The position numbers and the translations under genes are program-made. From a bacterium (lineage in GTDB: Bacteria; NPL-UPA2; JAGMAN01): a stretch of 12,056 nt of DNA. The first letter of the stretch is position 1; every line of letters starts with the position of its first letter. Positions 6,478 through 12,056 of this stretch are shown in pieces. The stretch spans positions 1 to 12,056 of the forward strand of contig JAGMAN010000121.1 of the NCBI GenBank assembly GCA_023130215.1. Reading direction: 5' to 3'. Under the pieces are notes generated by a model, which worked only from the letters and a program-made list of their open reading frames with translations, was not told the DNA's origin and did no database searches.

Positions 6478-7080
6478 ATGGCAAAACGGTGGACGAAAGG
6501 TGAAGAAAAGGCTCTGAGGAGATATTCTTCTAAAATGAGTATCCAGGAACTGGCTAAAAAATTTGGGGTGACCCCTGGGGAGGTGCGCAAGAAGGAAAAG
6601 AGCCTGGGAATTATCAGGGAACACACTCCCCGGAAAAAGGTAAGAAGGAAAGCCCCTCCTTCTTCTACCAGGAAGTGGACTGAGAGAGAAGCACAATACC
6701 TGAAGAATCATTTTGAAAAGATGACAAATGCCCAGATGGCTAAGAAATTTAAAACAACTGCTAAGTCGGTGGAAAGCAAGCTTAGAAGGATGGGGCTTAG
6801 GAGGGAAAGAAAATCCGCTGTCATTCCTGAGGAAGAGAGGAAGAGAAAAATAGGGGAAATACTCAAAGAGATGCGTCGGCGACTGGAGGAGGAAAGAGCA
6901 GGGGAGAACCACAGAGGTGAGGCTATAGCCCGGTTTGACCAGGCCGTTCAGCTCTACCATACCAAGAAATATGAGCGAGCAGAATCAGCCTTTGGAAAGA
7001 TTATCAAAGACTTTGGGAACGTCATTGATATAGTCCGTAAGGCAAGGCAATACATAAAGTTATGTCAAGAGACATCATAA
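6478..7080 (+). CDS. Double Myb/SANT-like DNA-binding protein with TPR-like C-terminus
   Basis: The protein has 200 residues from ATG 6478, preceded by GGAGG (6462-6466). A longer TTG start at 6448 is less likely. It contains two related helix-turn-helix repeats. Repeat 1 begins RWTKGEEKALRRYSSKMS (about 4-46). Repeat 2 begins KWTEREAQYLKNHFEKMT (about 66-107). Each has the Trp and the three-helix pattern of Myb/SANT-type DNA-binding modules (W-T-x-x-E, then LAKKFGVT or MAKKFKTT). A basic linker separates them. A charged helix and one TPR-like helical hairpin (AVQLYHTKKYERAESAFGKI, about 160-195) follow. It probably binds DNA and self-associates or binds a partner. Regulatory targets are unknown. 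It lies in the run leading to miaA, so co-transcription is likely. No gene name is justified. Confidence 0.75.
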   Translation: MAKRWTKGEEKALRRYSSKMSIQELAKKFGVTPGEVRKKEKSLGIIREHTPRKKVRRKAPPSSTRKWTEREAQYLKNHFEKMTNAQMAKKFKTTAKSVESKLRRMGLRRERKSAVIPEEERKRKIGEILKEMRRRLEEERAGENHRGEAIARFDQAVQLYHTKKYERAESAFGKIIKDFGNVIDIVRKARQYIKLCQETS

Positions 7081-7112
7081 TTTACTTTAACTTATGAAGG
7101 GGGGTGAGTTCT

Positions 7113-7397
7113 GTGAAAGTAGTGGGAATAGCTATCATTTTGTTGGGAATACTTGCAGCTGGATGTAGCCTTCAGATTCAAAGCAGGCCTGGGGCAAAGG
7201 CTGTCCCAGTTATGGAGCAAGAGTTAGTAACCACCCATACTGTGGTTAAGGGAGAGACCTTGTGGAAAATTGCTGGCTATCCGCACATCTACGGTGACCC
7301 TTATAAGTGGAGGCGGATATACGAGGCAAACAAAGATATCTTGGAGGGCCCCGATTCCCTTAAGTTAGGGCAGGTTCTGATTATACCTCAGGAGTAG
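7113..7397 (+). CDS. Small LysM-domain lipoprotein
   Basis: GTG 7113 is preferred because the G-rich site at 7098-7106 is well spaced from it, whereas an upstream GTG at 7104 overlaps that site. The product has 94 residues. It starts with a short basic end, a hydrophobic segment (VVGIAIILLGILAAG) and a lipobox-like LAAGC, with Cys18 as the predicted lipidation site. The mature part is one LysM module (about 43-93) with HTVVKGETLWKIA near its start and LKLGQVLIIP at its end, a peptidoglycan-binding fold. It has the longer LysM variant with a YGDPYKWRRIYEANK insertion typical of cell-envelope proteins. It is expected to tether membrane to cell wall. Its last codons supply the GGAG for miaA. Confidence 0.85.
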   Translation: MKVVGIAIILLGILAAGCSLQIQSRPGAKAVPVMEQELVTTHTVVKGETLWKIAGYPHIYGDPYKWRRIYEANKDILEGPDSLKLGQVLIIPQE

Positions 7398-7403
7398 TGG
7401 GTT

Positions 7404-8318
7404 ATGAAACTACCTCTCATGGTCATCTGTGGGCCCACAGCTGTAGGGAAGAGCCAGGTTGCCTTAGCTTTAGCTGAGGACATAGGCGCAGAGATAATCT
7501 CGGTTGATTCTAGAAAGCTCTATAAGTATATGGACATTGCCACAGCCAAGCCGTCCAGAGAAGTTAGAAGTAAAATCCCTCACCATCTCATCGACCTCAT
7601 AGAACCTGATGCCCAGTTCAGTGCCGGACAATTTGAGGAAGAAGCCAGGAAAGTAATTGCCCAGGTTCATAGGAAAGGGAAGATTCCTCTACTGGTAGGG
7701 GGGTCCGGGCTATATCTGAGAGCAGTAGTTGATGGGCTTTTCCGTGGCCCAATGGCAAGTGCCGAGAGGCGAGAAAGACTGAAGAAGGAATCAGAAGAGT
7801 TTGGCACGGCTTCGCTCCACCAGAGACTGAAGAAAGTTGACCCCCTGGCGGCATCTAAGATTCATCCCCATGACCTGGTCAGAATAATCCGGGCCTTAGA
7901 AGTTTATGAAGAGACAGGAGAATGTATTTCGTCCCTTCAGTCTCGGGAGAAGGAAAACGGGGAAATCTATTTCCTGGTCATGATCGGACTTGTTAGGTCT
8001 CGCCAGGACCTATACCAGAGAATTGACCAGAGAGCGGAGAGGATGTTTTCTCAGGGTTTAGTAGAGGAAGTAAAGAAGCTGCGGAAGCGAGGATACCATG
8101 AGAATTTAGTCTCCATGCAGGGATTAGGGTATAAGGAAGTCTGCGGCTATCTCAAAGGGAGTTATGGTCTGGAAGAGACAAAGAGCCTGCTTAAACGTAA
8201 TACCCGCAGATATGCTAAACGACAGCTAACCTGGTTCCGAAAAGATAGGCGCATCCACTGGATAGAGGTGAATGAGGGTGAGGGGGAGATTTTAGCAAAG
8301 ATAAAGAGAAAATTGTGA
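7404..8318 (+). CDS. miaA: tRNA dimethylallyltransferase MiaA
   Basis: MiaA transfers a dimethylallyl group from DMAPP to N6 of A37 in tRNAs reading UNN codons, giving the i6A that MiaB then methylthiolates. The protein has 304 residues, normal for the family. It shows a P-loop GPTAVGKS (10-17), the substrate segment [17 protein letters not shown] (35-51), GGSGLY, and the C-terminal QGLGYKEV and [14 protein letters not shown] segments that contact tRNA. Lys replaces the more usual Gln in the DSRQ-like motif, a modest deviation. GGAG (7391-7394) lies in the end of the preceding gene, 9 nt before ATG, so translation is probably coupled. The stop overlaps the ribosome binding site of hflX. Confidence 0.96.
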   Translation: MKLPLMVICGPTAVGKSQVALALAEDIGAEIISVDSRKLYKYMDIATAKPSREVRSKIPHHLIDLIEPDAQFSAGQFEEEARKVIAQVHRKGKIPLLVGGSGLYLRAVVDGLFRGPMASAERRERLKKESEEFGTASLHQRLKKVDPLAASKIHPHDLVRIIRALEVYEETGECISSLQSREKENGEIYFLVMIGLVRSRQDLYQRIDQRAERMFSQGLVEEVKKLRKRGYHENLVSMQGLGYKEVCGYLKGSYGLEETKSLLKRNTRRYAKRQLTWFRKDRRIHWIEVNEGEGEILAKIKRKL

Positions 8319-8325
8319 GGTTTTT

Positions 8326-9606
8326 TTGTCACATCCACCCATAACTACCAAGAGGGAAAGAGAAAGAGCTATTCTGGTAGCCCTGGAGCTACCCGGGCCA
8401 AATCCCTGGGGAATAGAAGACCAGCTAACAGAATTGAGACTGCTGGCAGATACTGCCGGGACAGATGTTTGTGCAGTAAATTCGCCTAAGAGGACAAAGC
8501 CGGCCCCGACTTACTTCATTGGTAAAGGAAAAGCCGAAGAACTGAGAGAGATAGCTGAAGAGAAGGAAGCAGACTTAGTTATCTTTAACGATGACCTCAG
8601 GCCGGTTCAACAACGAAACTTAGAAGAGCTCATCCAGAGGAGAGTAATTGACCGCACTAAACTGATTTTAGATATCTTTGCTCAGCGAGCCAGAAGCAGG
8701 GAAGGGAAATTGCAGGTAGAGCTGGCTCAATTAGAGTATCTCCTGCCACGTCTTACAGGAAGAGGAATTGAGCTGTCACGTCTGGGAGGCGGCATCGCGA
8801 CCCGTGGCCCGGGAGAAATGAATTTAGAATATGACCGAAGATACATCCGCCGTAGAATCACTAAATTGCAAGGTGAGATAAATGAGATAAGGAAACATCG
8901 TGCGCTTCAAAGGAGGCGCAGAAAAACTCATTATCCCTTTGCTGTCATCACCCTGGTTGGTTATACCAATTCCGGCAAATCAACGCTTCTCAATAGCCTC
9001 AGCCATTCCCATCTAACCGTAGAAGAGAAACTCTTTGCTACTTTAGATCCGGCTACTCGCAAAGTCCGTCTTCCTTCTCATCGTGAGGCTCTCCTCACTG
9101 ATACGGTTGGTTTCATCCGCAACCTTCCCCATCACCTGATTGCTGCCTTTAAGGCCACGCTGGAGGAGGTTACCGAAGCCGATTTGCTAATTCATGTCCT
9201 GGACTGCAGCCATCCTCGCTGGGAAAGACAAAATCAGACGGTGTTGGAGATTCTCAGGGAATTGGGTACAACTGAGAAGCCTATGGTCACTGCCCTGAAT
9301 AAAATTGACCTTCTACATAACCTGTCTGAGCGCAGACGCATCCAGAGAGAACTTCCAGAAGCCGTCCTCATCTCTGCCCTAAGGAAGACAGGGCTGGAAG
9401 AGCTATCAGAAAAGGTGGAAAAGAGGCTGTCGGAGAATAGGAAGACGGTCCAATTGCTTATCCCTCAGAGGGATGGAGCCATGCTTGCCTCCATAAGAAG
9501 AAAAGGGAAAATTATCGGGGAAAAATATGAACGGAGTGGAGTTTACCTGAAAGCAGAATTGGGAGAAGAAATGATAAAGAGGACCGAGAAATATCGGTTG
9601 AGCTAA
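8326..9606 (+). CDS. hflX: Ribosome-splitting GTPase HflX
   Basis: HflX rescues stalled 70S ribosomes by splitting them and helps under heat and antibiotic stress. The 426-residue protein has the HflX N-terminal domain with the glycine-rich stretch [12 protein letters not shown] and a following coiled linker ([16 protein letters not shown]). The TRAFAC G domain follows with G1 GYTNSGKS (212-219), G3 DTVGF (259-263) and G4 NKID (325-328). A short C-terminal domain follows. The start is TTG 8326, with GAGG 5 nt upstream overlapping the miaA stop. No in-frame ATG lies early enough to keep the conserved N-terminus. miaA-hflX adjacency is common in bacteria, often with hfq between, but hfq is absent here. 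The stop overlaps the next ATG by one base. Confidence 0.96.
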   Translation: MSHPPITTKRERERAILVALELPGPNPWGIEDQLTELRLLADTAGTDVCAVNSPKRTKPAPTYFIGKGKAEELREIAEEKEADLVIFNDDLRPVQQRNLEELIQRRVIDRTKLILDIFAQRARSREGKLQVELAQLEYLLPRLTGRGIELSRLGGGIATRGPGEMNLEYDRRYIRRRITKLQGEINEIRKHRALQRRRRKTHYPFAVITLVGYTNSGKSTLLNSLSHSHLTVEEKLFATLDPATRKVRLPSHREALLTDTVGFIRNLPHHLIAAFKATLEEVTEADLLIHVLDCSHPRWERQNQTVLEILRELGTTEKPMVTALNKIDLLHNLSERRRIQRELPEAVLISALRKTGLEELSEKVEKRLSENRKTVQLLIPQRDGAMLASIRRKGKIIGEKYERSGVYLKAELGEEMIKRTEKYRLS

Positions 9607-10076
9607 TGCCCCAAGTAGAAGTGCGGGTAGCTGTTATATTGGTTAAGGGAAATAAAATTCTTCTGGCTGGGCACCGAAAGCGAAGTAGAACTTACTGGGT
9701 TCTCCCGGGAGGAAAAGTAGAATATGGAGAGACAATAGAAGAGACAGCTAAAAGGGAGATGAAAGAAGAGACCAATTTGAAGATAAGACTTAATGAATTA
9801 GTCTTCATTGATGAAACTATTACTAAGAATGGAAGTCGGCATGTTATTAACTTTTACTTTACAGCTAAGGCTTTAAGCGGTAAACTGAAAGTGGCTAAAG
9901 GGAAAGTTCTTCGGGAAGCAAAGTTCTTCAGCCCAAAACAGGTGAAGGATTTAATTGTTCTACCTGATATCAAGAAAGACTTACAGTTAGCGTGGGCTAA
10001 CGATTTCAAGGGCGTGGCAAAGTATTTAGGAAATAGATGGAGCCCGATAAAATATAGTGCGGAAAGGAGGGGATAA
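9606..10076 (+). CDS. Nudix hydrolase
   Basis: The protein has 156 residues. The Nudix box starts at G36 and fits the G-x5-E-x7-R-E-x2-E-E pattern, with E42, R50, E51, E54 and E55 as the metal and catalytic residues. The usual Gly after the box is Asn57. Family members cleave a nucleoside diphosphate linked to another moiety, such as oxidised NTPs, NDP-sugars or ADP-ribose. YWVLPGGKVEYGET ahead of the box is common in MutT-like and ADP-ribose-type members, but the substrate cannot be told from this. The ATG shares its A with the hflX stop (TAATG), and no strong ribosome binding site is visible, so translation is probably by reinitiation after hflX. Confidence 0.9.
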   Translation: MPQVEVRVAVILVKGNKILLAGHRKRSRTYWVLPGGKVEYGETIEETAKREMKEETNLKIRLNELVFIDETITKNGSRHVINFYFTAKALSGKLKVAKGKVLREAKFFSPKQVKDLIVLPDIKKDLQLAWANDFKGVAKYLGNRWSPIKYSAERRG

Positions 10077-10077
10077 A

Positions 10078-10356
10078 ATGGAGGAAGAAATAAAGAAGGA
10101 GGAAGCAAAGAAGGAAGAAATTGGTAAAATCACTCATTATTTCAGCCATGTGGGAGCAGGCGTTATTGGGTTATCAGCCCCGTTGAAGGTGGGGGATACA
10201 ATCCAGATTAAAGGGCACACCACCGATTTTACCCAGAAAGTAGATTCAATGCAGATAGAGCGGGAGTCTGTTCAAGAAGGGAAAAAGGGAGACGCCGTTG
10301 GAGTCAAGATGAAGGATAGAGTAAGACAGGGCGACATTGTATACAAGATTAGTTAA
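10078..10356 (+). CDS. Translation elongation factor-like (EF-Tu domain 2-like) small protein
   Basis: The protein has 92 residues from ATG 10078, with a strong AAGGAGG (10064-10070) 7 nt upstream and 1 nt after the Nudix stop. A lysine- and glutamate-rich tail (1-14) precedes a single beta-barrel. Segments GKITHYFSHVGAGVIGL, LKVGDTIQIKG, VDSMQIERESVQEGKKGDAV and VRQGDIVYKI follow the strand order of domain 2 of translational GTPases. There is no GTPase domain. Stand-alone proteins of this kind are annotated as translation elongation factor-like, but their function is unestablished to my knowledge. Proximity to hflX, miaA and miaB hints at ribosome or tRNA work, which is guilt by association only. 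Confidence 0.8.
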   Translation: MEEEIKKEEAKKEEIGKITHYFSHVGAGVIGLSAPLKVGDTIQIKGHTTDFTQKVDSMQIERESVQEGKKGDAVGVKMKDRVRQGDIVYKIS

Positions 10357-10361
10357 TTTTT

Positions 10362-10391
10362 TTGACATTCTTTTTGGAGGTGTGCTATAAT
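10362..10391 (+). promoter_or_regulatory. Consensus sigma70-type promoter for the cold-shock gene
   Basis: A perfect TTGACA (10362-10367) and a perfect TATAAT (10386-10391) are separated by 18 nt. Transcription should begin near 10398, giving a leader of about 105 nt before the cold-shock ATG at 10505. It lies just after the elongation-factor-like gene, with a T-run but no stem-loop before it, so some read-through from the upstream operon remains possible. Confidence 0.92.
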
Positions 10392-10397
10392 AGGGCA

Positions 10398-10504
10398 GGT
10401 GGCAATGGCAGAGGGGAACTCGGTTACTCAGCGGTAGAGAAGCAGAGGGCTCTTCATAACAGAGAAAGTCCTGTGGAACAGGGCTTTGGAAAGGAGTGGA
10501 GGAA
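10398..10504 (+). ncRNA. Structured, partly tRNA-like 5' leader of the cold-shock gene
   Basis: The predicted leader contains a D-arm-like CTCAGCGGTAGAG (10427-10439). A CTCT/AGAG hairpin follows with a 7-nt TCATAAC loop (10450-10464). A strong 9-bp hairpin AAAGTCCTG/CAGGGCTTT with a TGGAA loop lies at 10465-10487. The last stem ends 3 nt before the Shine-Dalgarno AAGGAG (10491-10496). Order and sequence recall a degenerate tRNA-Met, but the acceptor stem, a proper anticodon stem and a TTC loop are missing, so it is not a tRNA gene. Long structured leaders are typical of cold-shock mRNAs, where they act as thermosensors. A regulatory role is inferred. Confidence 0.5.
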
Positions 10505-10720
10505 ATGGGAACGGGGAAAATAAAGAGGTTAATCTGGAATCGTGGATTTGGCTTCATTAGCGCCGAAGATGGAAGGGAGGTATTCTTTCACCGCAGTGCG
10601 CTTCAGGGAGCAAACTTCGATTCGCTAAAGGAAGGAGACGCTGTAGAATTTGATGTAGAGAAGGGAGACAGGGGCCCTCGAGCGATCAACGTCAAAACTT
10701 CAGAAAAAACTTCAGAATAA
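10505..10720 (+). CDS. Cold-shock-domain nucleic-acid-binding protein
   Basis: The protein has 71 residues from ATG 10505, with AAGGAG 8 nt upstream. A GTG at 10496 overlaps that site and is rejected. It is one cold-shock domain of the CspA type. The sequence GKIKRLIWNRGFGFI carries RNP1 (GFGFI), and VFFHRSAL carries RNP2, followed by LKEGDAVEFDVEKGDRGPRAINV. The family binds single-stranded RNA and DNA and melts secondary structure. The usual KWFN motif is changed to RLIWN, so one aromatic contact is shifted. The tail KTSEKTSE comes from a short DNA repeat. It has its own promoter and a structured leader, suggesting independent, possibly temperature- or growth-dependent control. Confidence 0.93.
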   Translation: MGTGKIKRLIWNRGFGFISAEDGREVFFHRSALQGANFDSLKEGDAVEFDVEKGDRGPRAINVKTSEKTSE

Positions 10721-10943
10721 ATAGGAAGCAGAGCTTTTCTCCCCTAACCGGTCATTTATGGAAGGGAGATAATCTAATACTTTAGCCCGCTTTATTCATA
10801 CATTTCTTAAAATTGGAACAGCCCCGTGGAATTCGCAGAATTCCCGGGATAAAGTCCCCGAAATCCCTTGGATTTCAGGGGAGGTGGATTATTCACTTCA
10901 CGGTGAATAATCCAGGTTAGCGTTGGAATACAGGATACTTAAG
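10721..10943 (+). repeat. Non-coding gap with three strong hairpins before argH
   Basis: No gene is visible between the cold-shock stop and argH. Three palindromes follow one another. The first has 7 bp, GGAATTC/GAATTCC with a GCA loop (10828-10844), extended by CCCG/CGGG around a bulged T (10823-10848). The second is CCCCGAAATCC/GGATTTCAGGGG with a CTT loop and one bulged A (10856-10881). The third is a 12-bp perfect stem TGGATTATTCAC/GTGAATAATCCA with a 6-nt loop (10885-10914). None has a following T-tract, so intrinsic termination is unlikely. They may be REP-like palindromes or a structured argH leader. A weak stem AAGC/GCTT with TTTT (10726-10738) follows the cold-shock stop. Confidence 0.7.
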
Positions 10944-12056
10944 ATGAAGCTCTGGGAGAAGGGTTATCAGCTGAATAAGGAGATAGAGAAATTCTCGGTG
11001 GGGGAGGACTATCTCCTGGATAAGGAGCTGGTGAAAGCTGATGTCCTGGGAAGTATCGCTCATGCCAGGATGCTTGCAGGCATAAAGGTTCTCAGGCAGA
11101 CTGAATTCAGGAAATTAAAAGGGGCTTTGCTTGAAATCCTCAAGCTCAATAAAGAGGGAAAATTCATCATCTCGCAAGAGGATGAAGATGTCCACACTGC
11201 TGTGGAGAATTATCTGACTGAGAGATTAGGTGACTTAGGAAAAAAGATTCATACTGCTCGCTCCCGCAATGACCAGGTAATAGTTGACCTGAGACTTTAC
11301 AGCAAAAGAAAGTTGTTAGATATTAAAGAAGCTGTTTTGCGCTTCTGCCAGGGTCTGCTCACCTTTTGCCAGAAGAATAAAGAAGTCCCCATGCCTGGTT
11401 ACACACATTCCCGCAAAGCCATGCCTTCCTCGGTAGCCTTGTGGGCGGGGGCTTTCTTGGAATCTCTTCTGGATGACCTGATACTGATAGAATCTGCTTA
11501 CAAGATAAATAACCAGTGTCCACTTGGCTCAGCCGCCAGCTATGGGGTTTCCCTGAACATTGACCGTCAGCTCACCTCAGAGCTCCTTGGCTTCGAGAAG
11601 GTTCAGAACAATGTCCTTTATGTCAACAATAGCCGTGGCAAAATGGAAGCCGCAGTGTTATCTTCTTTATCTCAGGTGATGTCAGACTTGAGCAAATTGG
11701 CTGAGGATTTAATCCTCTGGACCCGGGAGGAGTTTGGCTTCTTCACTCTCCCTGATGAACTCTGCCCCGGCTCAAGCATTATGCCTCAGAAGAAGAACCC
11801 GGCTGCCTTAGAGCTAATCAGGGCTAAATCAAGCGCTGTCTATTCCTATCTCTTTGAGGTGATGAACATCCTGAATGGACTGCCATCCGGCTACAACCGG
11901 GACCTCCAGCTTACTAAGGAGCCGCTGATGAAAGGATTGGAAGCAACTGAGTCTTCACTGCGGATTTGCTGCCTGATCATATCACGCTTGAAGGTAAACA
12001 AGGAAAACCTGAATGAGGCTCTCACTCCCGAGCTCTTTGCTACGGATGAAGTTTAT
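10944..12056 (+). CDS. argH: Argininosuccinate lyase (3' end beyond window)
   Basis: The first 371 codons are open to the window edge, where the gene is cut. ArgH splits argininosuccinate into arginine and fumarate, the last step of arginine synthesis. Recognisable are MKLWEKGY at the start, QEDEDVHTAVE, HTARSRNDQV, and GYTH with the catalytic base candidate His155. The fumarase/aspartase-superfamily signature GSSIMPQKKNP begins at 276 (catalytic Ser277/278, Lys282, Asn284). The segment after GYTH reads SRKAMPSSVALW instead of the commoner LQ-x-AQP form, marking a divergent subgroup. AGGA (10932-10935) lies 8 nt before the ATG. The gene follows the hairpin-rich gap and probably has its own leader, though I see no clear promoter. 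Confidence 0.93.
   Translation, partial: MKLWEKGYQLNKEIEKFSVGEDYLLDKELVKADVLGSIAHARMLAGIKVLRQTEFRKLKGALLEILKLNKEGKFIISQEDEDVHTAVENYLTERLGDLGKKIHTARSRNDQVIVDLRLYSKRKLLDIKEAVLRFCQGLLTFCQKNKEVPMPGYTHSRKAMPSSVALWAGAFLESLLDDLILIESAYKINNQCPLGSAASYGVSLNIDRQLTSELLGFEKVQNNVLYVNNSRGKMEAAVLSSLSQVMSDLSKLAEDLILWTREEFGFFTLPDELCPGSSIMPQKKNPAALELIRAKSSAVYSYLFEVMNILNGLPSGYNRDLQLTKEPLMKGLEATESSLRICCLIISRLKVNKENLNEALTPELFATDEVY

Noticed and set aside
6403-6960. Antisense open frame (185 codons) opposite the Myb/SANT gene
   Set aside because: It is a shadow of a supported sense gene, rich in Phe, Leu, Ser and Pro as expected from the reverse complement of a lysine-rich protein.
10418-10490. Possible tRNA-Met gene
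   Set aside because: It has a D-arm-like stretch and a CAT-containing loop, but no acceptor stem pairing, a broken anticodon stem and no TTC-type T loop. It also overlaps the leader of the cold-shock gene.
10726-10738. Terminator after the cold-shock gene
   Set aside because: The stem is only 4 bp (AAGC/GCTT) and the T-run is four bases, too weak to call.

Overview
The window looks like part of a bacterial chromosome from an uncultured lineage. It carries bacterial-type tRNA-modification genes, HflX, a sigma70-type promoter and a lipoprotein signal. I cannot fix the phylum from sequence alone. The small LysM lipoprotein beside miaA, the Myb/SANT-TPR protein and the EF-Tu-domain-2-like miniprotein fit candidate-phylum diderms such as Omnitrophota or Aerophobota, but that is a guess.

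Region 1 (1-4757) is an AT-rich accessory block. It encodes a large protein with an N-terminal PHP phosphoesterase-like domain and an SMC/ABC-type ATPase (TrlF-like; the architecture of the single-gene anti-phage system 'Ppl'). Just downstream is a large serine recombinase. The pair lies between perfect 157-bp inverted repeats (24-180 and 4593-4749). The right arm contains the recombinase 3' end, the miaB ribosome binding site and the first codons of miaB. The left arm is the same sequence in reverse, so the window opens with a truncated, backwards miaB start. Only the left copy has a 41-bp hairpin-rich insertion, followed by a 17-bp stretch of weaker homology. This is either a recombinase-driven invertible or mobile defence cassette at the 5' end of miaB, or an assembly or amplification chimera. 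Long reads would decide.

Region 2 (4679-10356) is a tight same-strand housekeeping run. Its order is miaB, a doubtful small ORF, a double Myb/SANT-type DNA-binding protein with a TPR-like tail, a LysM lipoprotein, miaA, hflX, a Nudix hydrolase and an EF-Tu-domain-2-like protein. Genes are separated by a few bases or overlap, so coupled translation is likely. MiaA and MiaB catalyse successive steps of ms2i6A synthesis at tRNA position 37. MiaB carries an unusual insertion of fourteen pentapeptide repeats.

Region 3 (10357-10720) has a consensus sigma70 promoter and a roughly 100-nt structured, partly tRNA-like leader in front of a cold-shock-domain protein. Region 4 (10721-10943) is non-coding and holds three strong hairpins. 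Region 5 (10944 to the end) is the first 371 codons of an argininosuccinate lyase gene, cut by the window edge.
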